A stretch of 64,000 nt of DNA from Amaurobius ferox (GCA_951213105.1 OX578140.1:27744362-27808361); one strand, 5' to 3'; counted from the stretch's first letter, positions 11,025 to 22,738 are shown. Notes: generated by a model not told the origin, from the sequence alone. A program made the numbers and translations.

Positions 11025-11300
11025 ATGATCTAGATTACATCTTCATAAATTCCAAATTTGCATTTGGTATTAATGTGCAACCCGCATTAAATTTCGAAAT
11101 TGTAATGCGTCTTTACGAGTAGCGTAACTAAGGGCAACAGTTCTCGTAATTAGAGGAAACAGTTTTGATCATCTAATGAAGTATTGTATTCTAAAGTAAT
11201 AAACATTCCATCCTTCCTTAAGCGCTACCATTCCGAAATCTTATAAATGCAGATTAATTTCTAGAGTAAAATGTTGGAAAACTATTTCTAGAGTTTAAAA
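11025..11300 (+). repeat. Family E ancient dispersed repeat, copy 1
   Basis: Shares a diverged core with 19075, 28075 and 33000: CATCTAATGAAGTATTGTA, then AAAGTAATAAACATTCCATC, TTCCTTAAG and a terminal GATTAATTTCTAGAGTAAAA. No coding content. Confidence 0.5.
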
Positions 11301-11446
11301 TTTCCAGCAAAATTCAATTTCAACAATTAATTTTTTACACAATTTTAATTTAATTAAAGAATGAAGCGTATCAATTTATGTTACTTGTGTGCAATTTTTT
11401 TAACAAATATAAAGCTTACTCAGGGCTTTCGCAAATACATAGAGAA

Positions 11447-12462
11447 TAAAAATCTGATGTGGGGGTGCACATGACTTTCCTTATATAATGCAATGCATTT
11501 ACTACTTTTACAGTAAAAAAAAAAGGTTATTCTTATAGTAGATACTTATACTCTCTCCAAGATATTGAATTTTCGTTAATTATTCTTCATTTTCATAGAT
11601 TTAGCGTCATTTATATTAATTTGACGAGATTTCCGTTTATTTGGCAACATTTAATAAAATAATAGCCAAGTTGGCGACATTCCACCAAATGTGTCGCCAA
11701 AATCTCTCCAAGCGTTATGGACGGAGAAATAAATTATTCTTATAGCAGATAAATGACTATTGGCGCTCAAATACAAAAGTATTACTCAAAGTCTATTTTC
11801 TCATGAATGGAACGAGCTAGATCCACAAGAATGATATCACCAAATTTATCGCATGATATTACATATGAAGAAAAGTGAACATGTTTCTCAACAGTTAATA
11901 TTTTTTTTTTAATTTATGGGATTTTTTGACAAATTTATTTGACAAATGTACAATAACTCGAAAACGGTTCATGCTAGCGTTCTAAAGTTTACATCAATCG
12001 TTTTCTAAGGAAAAATTGCATAAGAAATGTCTATTTGCGTTACTTTATTAATGGTTTTGATTTTTTGAGAATTTTTTCAAAATTTCATTCAAAAATTTAG
12101 GAGGGTTTTGAACATTCGATTCCGCTTAAAAACAACAGGCTTCCAGTATTCGCAGATTGTAATTTCTGTACCAAATTTCATTCGAATCGCTCTATTCGTC
12201 CGTGAGATATCGTCTCCACAGACTCACTGACAAACACAAATACTCTCACACACACACTTTCACACACATATATACTTTCACACACACGCACACACTTTCC
12301 CATACACACACACTTTCACACACACGCAGACTGATATCACTTCAAAAATGTTCGATTCGTGATCAGGGATGCTTGAAACATGCTCTCCCGTCGAAAACTC
12401 GAATTCAAATTTTCGACCCCATCGCAATACTTTCCGCATACATTATGTATATAAGGTAAGTA
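11447..12462 (+). mobile_element. Family A palindrome-ended element, copy 1
   Basis: Leader AAAAATCTGATGTGGG, subterminal ACTTTCCTTATATA (11474-11487), and a 3' palindrome ACTTTCC...ATATAAGGTAAGT near 12430-12461. Internal landmarks shared with other copies are a CTCGAAAACGGTTCATGCTA sentence, GTGAGATATCGTCTCCACAG, then a CA-rich microsatellite expanded here to about 90 bp (12238-12330), then GTTCGATTCGTGATCAGGGA. No gene. Likely a non-autonomous rolling-circle (Helentron-type) element by structure; this is inference. Confidence 0.7.
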
Positions 12463-12979
12463 ATAAGCTAATAAGCTAAGTGTATAATAATTTCAATATG
12501 CTAAATAAAATATGGGGCGCTCATAACTAAAGTATGCAACGTCATTGGAATTTATGTAGAAAATGCAATAAATAAGTTTACAGTATTTTTTACAATATAT
12601 GTAATGTTAATATCGTGCTCCAAGCGACCAACTAGGGTTTACTCGCTTTGAAAGAGTCGAGATGATTCAAATTTCTTAACCAGCGAGGACACAACCAGGG
12701 TAGCGAGATCAGCAGAATCACTCACCGAACGAAGTTCGAAGATGGTTCCTTTGAGTCTCGAACTCAGTCGCCATCAGGTTTAGGCTCAGGTTATGAGTAG
12801 ATACATGTTATACGTAGACCCCTGTCCTGGGGATATACAATACATGCCAGCTGGTAAAGTTTAAGAGGCCTTCTGTCATGAGAGGAGATAGGTGTCCCTT
12901 TTCTTTTCTAAATCCACTGTAGCTGATAATACGTGCCTGAACGTGTTACAGCTATTTTAATATCACAATTTGAAGATAT
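12463..12979. other. no recognised feature
   Basis: A moderately GC-rich patch at 12610-12800 reads like a repeat (it contains CCGAACGAAGTTCGAAGATG) but has no second copy here. Confidence 0.35.
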
Positions 12980-12981
12980 TA

Positions 12982-13626
12982 CAGGGTGATCCAAAAGTCC
13001 TTGACACATTTTAAAATTGAATATAAACTCAAGTATTTGCCGTACGACAGTGAGGCTTGGACTAAAATGCTTTTCACGTTGAAAAGTTTTAGTTAAACAA
13101 ATTATTTCCAAACTGTGCCCATAGATGGCGCTAATTGTACAAATGTTTGTATATCTGCGTTTTTTTGTTTGTTTGTTTTTTCAGATTCGTTTTGACACTG
13201 TCACTGAGAAGTAAGAAATGACAACTTCCACCGAAAAAACTCATTGCGTAAATAGGTACTTTGAAACTAAATCCATCATTACAGTTCAAAGGAAGTTTCG
13301 TGGCAAGTATAAAAAAGCGCTGCATCTCGAAACAGCATTTTGGATTGATATTGCACATTTTTAGAAACTGAAAGCGTTTTGGATCGAGAAAGAAGTGGTC
13401 GGCCAAGCACTTCTTCACTACTCGTCTTCAGTTTCTATACGTTTTTTTTATATTTTTAAGGTACAGCGACATCTATGGGACAAAGTTTGGAACTATTTCT
13501 TTTTTTTTTGCTTAACCAAAACTTTTCAACGTGGAAAGCATTTTAGTCCAAACCCCATTATCGTACGGCAATTATTTGAGTTTATATTCAATTTTAAAAT
13601 GTGTCAAGGACTTTTGGATTACCCTG
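12982..13626 (+). mobile_element. mariner-like MITE, ~645 bp, ~165-bp TIRs, TA target
   Basis: Bounded by TA on each side (12980-12981, 13627-13628). The ends read CAGGGTGATCCAAAAGTCC and its inverse GGACTTTTGGATTACCCTG. Inverted similarity continues ~165 bp inward (12982-13140 against 13458-13626), including GTACGACAGTGAGG/CCATTATCGTACGG. Between the arms lies the 5' end of a transposase gene (about 13218-13410, + strand) and nothing of the catalytic domain. Confidence 0.85.
13218..13410 (+). pseudogene. transposase N-terminal fragment inside the MITE
   Basis: The plus strand encodes MTTSTEKTHCVNRYFETKSI, then TVQRKFRGKYKKA, and after a frame change ETxSVLDRERSGRP-like sequence (around 13370-13400). 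These are hallmarks of the DUF4817 head (VxRYFExxSxxxVQRxFRxxY...ETGSVLDRKRSGRPRTS) of arthropod mariner-like transposases. The frame is broken in the middle and stops before any DDE motif, so it encodes no working enzyme. Its place, just inside the left inverted repeat and reading inward, is that of a deletion derivative of a full element. Confidence 0.7.
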
Positions 13627-13689
13627 TACATATTTTATTTTCCAGCATAATAGTGTTTATCCGTATTGTGCTTCGAATATTCACAGTTT

Positions 13690-13800
13690 AGTCCAACATT
13701 TTCCAAGACTTTGAATCGAACTTGGGGAACCAATATCTTGATGTTAACCCGTGTAACTACTTGCTTTGGGGCTCTTTAGAAGACATTGTCTGAAAGATAT
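13690..13800 (+). pseudogene. transposase C-terminal scrap
   Basis: 13740-13790 reads DVNPCNYLLWGSLEDIV, the SPDLNPCDYYLWGxLKDxVY motif of mariner-family transposases, ending in a stop. It lies outside the MITE's right end and immediately before the 3.28-kb element, so it is either the remnant of another mariner copy split by later insertions or a deletion by-product. Confidence 0.6.
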
Positions 13801-13809
13801 ATGTGAAGT

Positions 13810-14385
13810 AGGGTGGGCCGGAAAAACTTTTTTTTTTAAATTGTTCTAGTACTAGTGCGGACAACTTGGCCAGTGAATCACACAATACTGACAAGAAATT
13901 TCAACGATTTTTATTAATACCTAGCCGGGCCCCTCTGGCCTTGAAAAATCGAAAATCCCACAAAACAGTGCTTTGAAAATTAATTTAGAAAAACAAACAA
14001 AAATTAAATTAAATTAGTACTAGTGCGGGAAAGTTGGTCAGTGTGCCACACAATACTGACAAAAAAAAATCAATGATCTACCTCAATATCCAGCCGGGCC
14101 CCTTTGGCCTTGTGTAAATCGAAAATAACACAAAAACAGTGTCTTGAAACTGTATTTAGAAAAACGAAATAGAAATGTAAGTTAAATTAGCACTAGTACA
14201 GAAAAGTTGGCTAATAAATCTGAAACAACTGACAAATAAATTTAGTGATCTACATTAATATGCAATGTAGCCCAGCTTCTTTGGCCAAGAAAAAATCGAA
14301 AATTGCACAAAACTGAAATTGTTTTGACTAAAGATAACTGTTGTTAAGAGGATATAGCGTATGATGTTGATATAGTATAGCGGAT
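13810..14385 (+). repeat. left TIR with three ~170-bp subrepeats
   Basis: Subrepeats begin with TAGTACTAGTGCGG at 13847 and 14015 and with TAGCACTAGTACAG at 14188 (spacings 168 and 173 bp). Each has a CAATACTGAC-like, GGGCCCC-like and AAATCGAAAAT block. Similarity to the right arm continues past the last subrepeat to about 14385. Confidence 0.85.
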
Positions 14386-14595
14386 GAATTATTTGCACTA
14401 CTTCCAAACGACTGCAATCCAAGATATAGTTTAACACAGAAAAAATCACTTGGTTGTTGTATAGTATTAACCCTTGCATTCAAATAATGACAATTCTTTC
14501 CTTCCTTTTAATTTTGCTGCCGTTTTTCCACAAACTTTAGACGCCGCTTCCGTGACCACTTTAATACATCTTTCGACGGCTTGTTATGGAAAATT

Positions 14596-16290
14596 TCAAT
14601 ATTTAACTTGTTTTTGTTTCAACATTTGATAAAATTCTTCATTAGACCATACCATTGTGAGAGGTGGTTCGGTGACACTAAATTTCCCCCAATTGATAAT
14701 CTCAATGTAGTCAGTTGCATGAAAATTTAAAGTGGGCAATCTGAATTTTCGGACTTTCTCATTTTCTTGATTTCTTGCATTTATAATTCTCCTGATTCCC
14801 AATTCTTTTTTGGAATTTCGAGGATCCGCAACTATTGCCAACAGAAGGTTTTCAGGATGCGCGAAATGAGCATTCCCAGCAATTACTTTGTAAATCACGT
14901 CTTTGACATCATCTGTGAATTGCCTTGAAAGGGTTATCATTTTCCATAGATGCCTGGCGCCATGTTGGCATAAAGGGTTCATCTTTATATGAAACCACAT
15001 TGGCTCATAAACCTTCATCACAAATTTGCTATTGTGCATAGATTTTCTGATGGGTCGACGGTGGCAATGTAGAATCTCAAAATCCTGTTGCCGGCCGTCA
15101 GCCACCTGGAATGACTGAGTTTCCCTGGGCTTTTATTTGCATGACTAACCCGGCAATGGCCATCTCTGATAGCACAGCAAATGCAATACAGATACCGCTG
15201 ATCAGTGCTTAGTATTTCTGGATCTATATCAGGCAACACGGTATCAATTGGCTGATATTAAACTACTGGCTTTGTTTCACAATCATTCAGAAGTAAACAA
15301 ATAGGCCCAGAGGGGGTAGACGGGCCTTTGGTGTGCCCATCAAATTTTTGCAAAAGATGTCTCAAAGGTAATTCATTGCAATGTAGCAAGCATATTATCC
15401 ACTGAAGAGGTTTTTCAACATGCTTCTCACTCATTTGTATTACACCGTCCTTCCACCCTGTATTTACATTCGTTCCATCACACCCAATTACTGGCGGAGT
15501 ACGATCACGTTAAACATGTGGGTCCGTAAGTCCTTCCGAGAGGTTGGTGGTAGGGGAAGGAGGGTACGGTCCCTGTGGATGCCTCCCCCACTGGGTTCCG
15601 GTCTAAATTGGGTGGCACTTCCCGGCCGTCCATACAGTTACCTTACACCTTTCTGGTAGGTCGGACGGTCTAGGTCTCAACAACACCCAATTACTGTTAA
15701 ATTTTCAAGATCAATATTGTGTTCCTCCATAAAAGAGAGGACTCATTCTGTTATATCGAGTGCTTTTGCTGATGGATTTAGCGGCACGTGACCAAGGTAT
15801 TGCTCTATTGTCTGTTTTATCATGGCTATGTGCTCCTCGTATTTCACTGATCGACGTTTTGCAACTTGCATAAGAGTTTTGTCTTTGCGACTATCAAACT
15901 ATAGGCCCTTAATTGACTTTGTGGCACTGAACGCCATTTCTTGTAATTGTTTTCTATTCTTCCCTATTTCTCTTCGAACCTTATTTTTGTCAATTACGTT
16001 AGTTCAGTTGTCTTCCGATACAAGCTTGAAGTCCATTAGAACAGCTGTTACAATTTTTGCCACAGTTCTATACTAGAAGCATCCGTTAAGTCTCAGCTTT
16101 AGCGGTGTTTAGAAGGGGGAATCTCATTTGTTTTGGTGTGCTACGTTGTTCCAGTTCTGTCTATTTTTCGAACAAGGAAATCCTCATGACATCCATATCG
16201 TGTTCATCCTGACTCTCACCTGATAGGCTTTTTTTCTCGGCTAAATATTCCTCTGTTATTTGATTCTACCGTTTTGAAATCCACTTGTAC
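14596..16290 (-). pseudogene. degraded gene for transposon-borne protein of unknown family
   Basis: About 560 codons on the minus strand, read from ~16290 to 14596. Pieces in order: EEYLAEKKSLSGESQ (~16240); VIDKNKVRREIGK (~16000); FDSRKDKTLMQVAKRR (15898-15851); VPLNPSAKALDIT; then IGCDGTNVNTGWKDG (15488-15444), split by a SINE; EKPLQWIICLLHCNELPLRH; DQRYLYCICCAIRDGHC; GKLSHSRWLTAGNRILRFY; YEPMWFHIKMNPLCQHGARH; NAHFAHPENLLLA; and near the C-terminus TEPPLTMVWSNEEFYQML. I recall similar unnamed proteins, multi-copy in hydra and arthropod genomes, with the same FDGRKDKT, GCDGTNVNTG, ANELPLRHL and HSRWLT motifs. The FDSRKD and GCDGTN acidic residues could be part of an RNase H-fold (DDE) active site; that is inference. 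Visible lesions: TGA at 15743-15745, TAA at 15258-15260, a frameshift near 15020, and the SINE. As the only gene between the inverted repeats it is the best transposase candidate. Confidence 0.75.
15494..15682 (+). mobile_element. 5'-truncated SINE inside the transposon gene
   Basis: Same family as 6758-7087, starting at GCGGAGTACGATCACG and ending GGTCTAGGTCTCAACA. It is flanked by a perfect 14-bp target duplication, ACACCCAATTACTG, at 15480-15493 and 15683-15696. Removing one duplication and the SINE restores the frame across the VIGCDGTN codons, so this insertion is younger than the host element. Confidence 0.92.
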
Positions 16291-16344
16291 TTGTTATAGC
16301 ATTTTCTGGGGCAACAAGACACCTATTTTCTTTTATTCTCCTTT

Positions 16345-17088
16345 CTTCCATCATCCTATCAACATCATACGTTGTATCCACTTATCAACAATTATCTTTC
16401 GCCAAACAATTTCAGTTTTGTGCCATTTTCGATTTTTTCTTGGCCAGAGAAGCTGGGCTACATTGCATATTAATGTAGATCACTAAATTCATTTGTCAGT
16501 TGTATCAGATTTATTAGCCAACTTTTCTGTAGTACTAATTTTATTTACATTTCTGTTTCGTTTTTCTAAATATACTTTCAAGACACTGTTTATGTGCGAT
16601 TTTCGATTTCTTCAAGGCCAGGGGGGCCCAGTTAGATATTGAAGTAAATCATTGATTTTTTTTCGCAGGATTGTGTGGCACACTGACCAAACTTCCCGCA
16701 CTAGTACTAATTTCATTTAATTTTCGTTTGCTTTTCTAAATTAATTTTCAATGCACTGTTTCTGTGTGATTTTCGATTTTTTCAAGGCCAGAGGGGCCCA
16801 GCTAGATATTGTAGTAAATCGTTGATTTTTTTTGTCAGTATTGTGTGGCACACTGACCAACTTTCCAGCACTAGTACGAATTTAATTTAATTTTTATTTG
16901 TTTTTCAAAATTAATTTTTCAATGTACTTTTCTTGTGTGATTTTCGATTTTTTCAAGGTCAGAGGGGCCCGGCTAGGTATTAATAAGACTCGTTGAAACT
17001 TCTTGTCAGTATTGTGTGACACACTGGCCAAGTTTTCCGCACAAGTACTAAAACAATTTCAAAAAAAAGTTTTTTTCGGCCCACACTA
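16345..17088 (-). repeat. right TIR with four ~170-bp subrepeats
   Basis: Inverse of the left arm, one subrepeat longer: GTACTAA/ACTAGTAC anchors fall near 16533, 16702, 16872 and 17041. The innermost part matches the left arm's AATGTAGATCACTAAATT block. Confidence 0.85.
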
Positions 17089-17097
17089 ATGTGAAGT

Positions 17098-19074
17098 GAC
17101 TCATTGAGATCGAAATATAAAATACTCTCTTTTTAGCATTTTCCAATCGTTATAACAAATTGTAGTGTGAAATGTTAATTACCATGTTAGGAGATTATTC
17201 ATATTTCTGAATGACAAAAGTGAATAAAAATTAATGATTTTGTAAGTACCAAAACTTGTATTGGTATTTAAATAAAATTTTAATGGGAGGTTGTCACTGA
17301 TATACATTTAACAGAGAACACGACTGAAAACACGTCATCCAGTAGAAAGTCAGTTAAACACAAATTGAAAATTGAAAATAGTAAATACACTCATGTAAAA
17401 CTGGATTATTTTCTAAAACAGAAGAAATATACTGGGTCATAGTGGCTCCTTGTTTTATAGGGGACTAGAATCTTAAGTTCATAATTAAGCCGTCATTGAG
17501 CATCTTTAGAAATAAGATGGTGCATGAATCACGGTTTGACTTAAGATTCTGTTTTACCCTTTTATCTTTCAAATTCACCTCAACTGCATATCAGCTATCC
17601 CTACCTTTGAAGTTTTATACGTAATATAACACCACCATAACAACAAAAATTAAGTCATAAACGCAGCAGTAAATTTAAATGTGAACAATGCAAAGAAATC
17701 AGTTGGATTTTGAAGATACGAAAAAAAATTGAAAGAGTTGTCGGAAATCTTCGCTATGTATAATTAGCAATACTCAGTGTTATTTAGCTCAGAATTTATT
17801 CCGACCTGCTCATATTAGGTCATCAATATCGAATTGTAATAATCTAAACTGTTAATAATGGTTGTGTTAAGTGGTATATATTTTGGACGTTATTGGTGAC
17901 GAATTGAATTAGAGCTCGAGTGTGAACTTAAGGAAATTAAATGGTTTATAAGCTGGATACTCGTCTATAAGAATTATTCCTCCATGAATTTCGCAATACT
18001 ACAAGCATAACCCGGCGTTTCAGAACCTCTGTTTCTGGTGAGATTCTAATCAAAGAGAACATAACAGACGTGCACTTGGAGCTCAATTTTCCATATATTT
18101 TATGCAATATGCGTTGTATAACTTTCATAAAATTTGTTCAAAGGGATAATAAATTCAATAAATTGTAGTCTTGTTGTAGTCTAGACAGACCTGTTGCTGA
18201 CAATCCGAAGTGAAAATACCTAAATTAAATACCAGGAGGTCCATTAGACATAACCAGATATAGAAGTTGAATAAATGACTTATGTACACGTATTTACAAA
18301 AAGAAATACAAACATTATTTTTTACCACATTGATGGCGTATTTTACAAAATTAGTGAAATAAAGCATTCAGCTTAATTTTTCTATTATAGTTCAAAGTCC
18401 GAAATCATATACTGCAGTATAAGAATGTATACTGCTAATTGACTTTCTCCGGATGAAAAAGTAACTTATTATTTGAAAGAATATACGTTTCTGTAAACAT
18501 TGTATTGCACTTTGTCCATTAAGAGCCATTTGTGAAAATATTGATAACGAATGAGTGGATTGTCTTCGGGCGATCAATTCACTCCCTATGGAATCCCATA
18601 TTTGTAAGTTCCCTGTGTTATAGTTACGCAACGGTTGAATTTTGGTATCAATTGCTATCCATCGAAGTGTCCTTGAGATATCAATATTTGCTTTCAGGAA
18701 AACTTTTAAACACCAGGTCGCTACCTCTCTCTTCTCATTTACAGTTTTCAGGAAGACCTTGTATGAAATTCTATAGTTTTCATGACCCTATGCACTATAT
18801 TGTTGACATTGATTTCCTGAAGAACATTTGACGTGATGCCATTCCTGTGCCACCGATCTTTTCTACAAATCATAAATTTGGAATCTTCCACACAAGTTAT
18901 TTCGATATTTAGCTCCAAATTGACTAAGCTTTTGTCTGACTGGACCCGTGTTAATTGTTTGATTGTTATAGTAATGTTATAGCTTTTCCTGTAGGCTATA
19001 TTGGTCATTCTTCGTTTACTAAACATATTCATATATTCTATTCAGTCCTAGAGATGGAGCTTACAAAATATTAA
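17098..19074. other. no recognised feature
   Basis: AT-rich DNA without family matches. Short frames (17946-18128 and 18155-18367 minus; 18532-18831 plus; 18748-19032 minus) overlap each other on opposite strands and show no domain. Confidence 0.4.
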
Positions 19075-19300
19075 ATCTGTGCAAATTCTGAATTCACAAC
19101 TAGAATTAATATGCAACTCCCATTCAATTGGACATTGATAAGTCCTTCCATGATTCATTGTAATTCTATTAAACTATCTACGCGTTTAAATGAGTCATAG
19201 TGCTCTAAAGGTAATAAACCTTGTATCCTTTCTTAATGTGCCTCTCAGAAATTTCATTAAAGTAGACAGATTTTATGAGGAAAATATCATGCAATATATT
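19075..19300 (+). repeat. Family E ancient repeat, copy 2
   Basis: Diverged copy of the 11025 repeat: AATATGCAACTCCCATT, AAATGAGTCATAGTGCTCTAA, GTAATAAACCTTGTATCCTT, TTAATGTGCC. Confidence 0.4.
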
Positions 19301-21360
19301 CCATTTTATGACATTTGTAATGAAGTTAATTTTTCATAAATATGGAATGACGCGTTCTAAGAATTTAGAGTTCGCACTTGCAATGTAATTGAATTTTACT
19401 AAGCTGAAATTTTTAATGTTAGCAAACTTACATAAATATGATTCTATAATGTAATCATTGAAATTAGTTTTTGCGTCTTTAAATGTTATAAATCACATTT
19501 TACTAGGGATGACGGAATACATATTAAAATGGGATAAATCTAGTAGCCTTATTCTCGTAGATCCAGAAAGTCCCATTACCAAGAACCGAAAATTTGTGCA
19601 ATAATTTTTCATTTTAAAGCCAAAATATTCATCAATTATTGTTTATATCATGCGATATTAATTAAATGCCAAATTAGTTTTTATTTGCGTTCAACATGAG
19701 TAAACATAGAGCCGAATGAGCAACAACTGTGTATGTTATTTTATTTATTTATACGTAGATTTGACGTATGATGATTAGACAATTGTTATAGCAACACGAA
19801 GCGCCTTTACAAATTAACTATCAAAAACTTAAAGACATTGATATAAGATTTTTTCTACAGATAGCAAATACATTAAAGATATCAACTCATGTTGTAAATG
19901 CCAAATTAAGTTTGTTAAAGCCCACATTGGGATTGCAGAATTGCTGGCAATGTGTAGGCGGAGTGCTTTACTAAGCTTGCTATCTTGTTTGAGGATACTC
20001 TGAATATTAAGGAGTTTTACTCAAGGTTTGTGTCTTAAGTAAAGGACTTCCTACTGGAGGATTAACAATTTTACTGGGTCTCCACGGAGAAGAGTGTTAG
20101 TTAGGGCCAGGGGTTTTATACCGAAGATTATTTAGACCCTTCAAACTACTGATAAATTATTTTTTTCTCTTTTCTTACTGGGTATGGCCCTTTCTTTATG
20201 TATCTGCTTAGTTTTCACATTAAAAAATTCCCCTTACTGTTTATGCACTCTAATTGGAGAAGCCGATCATTTTATTTTTGATTATCCCAATATTATTAAG
20301 TACCATTTGAATAAATCTTCAGACACAACAGTCTGGTCTCATGGTTCTTTCCAAGTCCAAATTCGTTGAGGTATCACGTGGCATTTGGTCAAATGTACAT
20401 CAAGTGATATGATAAATATGGATAATTGGCGTTTGTAAATATGTATTATTTTAGAGCATGTCAAGAGACATGTTTCAATTGTCTAGTAAATGTGAAACTC
20501 CAAGTTAATTTAGCTAGGGATTTTAAATTTTATTCAAACATTGATCATATGATAATACGAACATGGAAAATTTATTTTTTTAAATATTTATTATTCTAGG
20601 CGAGAGGGGGAGTAGTCATAGATATGTTCGAAATTCTAAGTTAATATTAAAAACCCCCCGTTTCCACTTAATTCAAAGTCCTAAAATGCAATTAACAGAA
20701 CGATCGTTTGATAAATCATACACAAAATTAGTAATGTTTAATTTTAAGCATTTATGGAGCATACTGCCGATTAAAACTTTAGAATTCTAAAGTCAATTAA
20801 AACAGAACATTGAAATTGTCTATTATATAGATCGTTATTCAATAAAAACTTGAAAAAAAATCTTTTAGTAAATGAAATATTTTAGGTATGATGCTTCTAA
20901 AACGTTAGAATTCTAAGTCTCAACGAAATATATTCGAAATTGGGTAAATAGGTGGATCACTTGACAAAATAAAAGATAAAATATAATATTAAAAATACGG
21001 TTATTTATAATGGTGCAGCAAAGTAAACTGTTTAAATTCTGCAACAATAACGCTTTCTATTTTCAAGCGACATTCAAATTTCAAATTTTTATCCCACCTA
21101 GTGATTATCGACAGTTTGCAGCTTGCAAATGTTTGTATTTAAAATAAATTAGAAGCAAAATGTCTGAATTCCTGAGCACATTAAAAATATTTTGCGATAA
21201 TGGGTAATTGCTGTTTTGAAATATATATGATTTTAGGGGATATCATAAACAAACACGTTCACATTGTCAAACACGAAAATCCAGGTTTTTTTAGGATTTG
21301 TCCTGACACAGATTTAGATCAAATGATAAAATCAACATATATATTGGGTATTTTCAAATA
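19301..21360. other. no recognised feature
   Basis: AT-rich and unassigned. 20000-20130 is somewhat less AT-rich but has no motif or copy in the window. Confidence 0.4.
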
Positions 21361-22099
21361 CCGGGTTATCCAAAAGATCTTAGAGGGTATCAAACTTTAA
21401 GGGTTGGTCAGACATGACAAACAGTCTATTTTGCATAGGAACATGCGGCAGATGCAGGAAGAATCAAAAAGAAAGGAATGTTGATAATACAACAGATGTT
21501 TATTAGGCTTAACGATTACAATTGTTTATTATAGTATTAAGGTTGGTGTTCCAAATTCTTGCCATCTGCAGATATGCATGCCTGGCAACGTCAACGCATG
21601 AATTGGCGAACATGTTCAGAAGTGCCAAGACGCTCGAGAACACGTACGGCTGCCTCAACGACTCTAGCGACAGCGTCAGCATTAGATGTTACAAGGGTTT
21701 CGTAAACAAAGCTTTTGAGGTAACCACACAAGAATAATTCAATGGCGGACCAGACGGGGACTGTAGAGGCCAACTGACTGGTCCTTCCCGGCCGATCCAT
21801 CTTGCAGGAAATGCCATATTGGTATAGTGCTACACATCCTGTCTGAAACATGCACAGCTGAAGATGGCAAAAATTTAAACACCTACTATAATACTACGAT
21901 AAAGAATTGTAATTGATATTTGTAATTGTTATGTCTAATATGCATGCTTTGTATTATCCGCATTATTTTCTTTTTGTTTCTTTCCGCATTTCTAGTACCC
22001 CACGGTGGCGTTTACGGCCACATGTTCCTATGCCAAACGGGATTCTTTTTGTATGCCTGACCTACACAAAGTTTGCCTAAGACCTTTTGGACCACTCTG
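21361..22099 (-). mobile_element. mariner-like element, internally deleted, ~100-bp TIRs
   Basis: Bounded by TA at 21359-21360 and 22100-22101. The left end reads GGGTTATCCAAAAGATCTTA; the right is the inverse of AGAGTGGTCCAAAAGGTCTTA. Inverted similarity continues about 100 bp (left GGTCAGACATGAC...GCATAGGAACATG; right inverse GGTCAGGCATAC...GCATAGGAACATG). At 739 bp it is a deletion derivative with a C-terminal transposase scrap. Confidence 0.85.
21591..21851 (-). pseudogene. transposase C-terminal fragment
   Basis: The minus strand encodes DRPGRTSQLASTVPVWS, then FLCGYLKSFVYETLVTSNAD and AVARVVEAAVRVLERLGTSE. This is a decayed form of the arthropod mariner pattern WPPRSPDLTPLDxFLWGYLKSLVYETPVxSxxDLVARVxxAAxxI. 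The Pro/Asp residues of the catalytic SPDL motif have been replaced, and the usual ending RCQACIxxxGGxFEHLL is lost. It is inactive. It reads outward toward the left terminal repeat, as a C-terminus should. Confidence 0.7.
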
Positions 22100-22101
22100 T
22101 A

Positions 22102-22738
22102 TTTATTTTTTTTATGGTTGTCATAGGCAGAAATGTTCGAATTTCGAGTGAAATGAACGTAAAAATCCAGATTTATTCAGCTAGGGACTAAAATTTGGTA
22201 TAAAGAATGATGATATGAGATAAACTCCAAATGCATAATTGCTATTTTCAAATATATATTATTTTAGCGGGAGAGTAGGTTATAATAAAAATGCTTAAAT
22301 TTTCGCGTCCATGGTAAATTCTTGGGGCCTCGAAATTTAGTACAAAATTAGATCATACGATAAAATTAAGATGAATAACTGCTGTTGACAAATATTTATT
22401 ACATTAGGTACTGTAGAAAAAATGCTCGAATTATTGAGTGAACAAAAAACTGACGCTTCCAAATAATTAAAGGTCTTATCATGCAATTAACACGACGCAG
22501 TAAAATAAAAGTTTTCAATTTCATATGTTTCCGTAAGTGCTGCTGACTAAAGCATTTGGATTTTCAATAAACTGAAATAGAAGCTTGAAATTGCCTATAT
22601 TAGATATTTATGCAATAACAAAGCAACCTTTCCCTTTCGGGAAATGAAATATTTCAGGTATCACGTAGATAGAAACACATTTGAATTTGAAATTTTGAGC
22701 GCACACAAGCTGTATTTTGATTTAATTAAGTAGGTTTC
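22102..22738. other. no recognised feature
   Basis: AT-rich spacer containing repeated short TATTTTAG-type phrases also seen in 20400-21000. No gene. Confidence 0.35.

Larger units (their letters stand above)
13810..17088 (-). mobile_element. 3.28-kb DNA transposon with long composite TIRs and 9-bp TSD
   Basis: Flanked by the 9-bp direct repeat ATGTGAAGT (13801-13809 and 17089-17097). The tips are AGGGTGGGCCGG and the inverse CGGCCCACACT. The inverted repeats are long: 13810 to ~14385 on the left, ~16345 to 17088 on the right. Each is built from ~170-bp subrepeats carrying ACTAGTGCGG...GGGCCCCTCTGGCC motifs. The centre carries one minus-strand gene remnant (14596-16290) interrupted by a SINE. 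A 9-bp duplication with long TIRs is typical of MULE/Mutator-like elements (family knowledge), but I do not recognise the protein as a standard MULE transposase, so that placement is inference. Confidence 0.8.

Noticed and set aside
12202..12459. His/Thr-rich protein
   Set aside because: It is the CA microsatellite of a family A element read in one frame.
13810..17088. Classifying the element as Maverick/Polinton because of its long TIRs
   Set aside because: It is far too short, has a 9-bp rather than 6-bp target duplication, and shows no polymerase, integrase or capsid-type genes.
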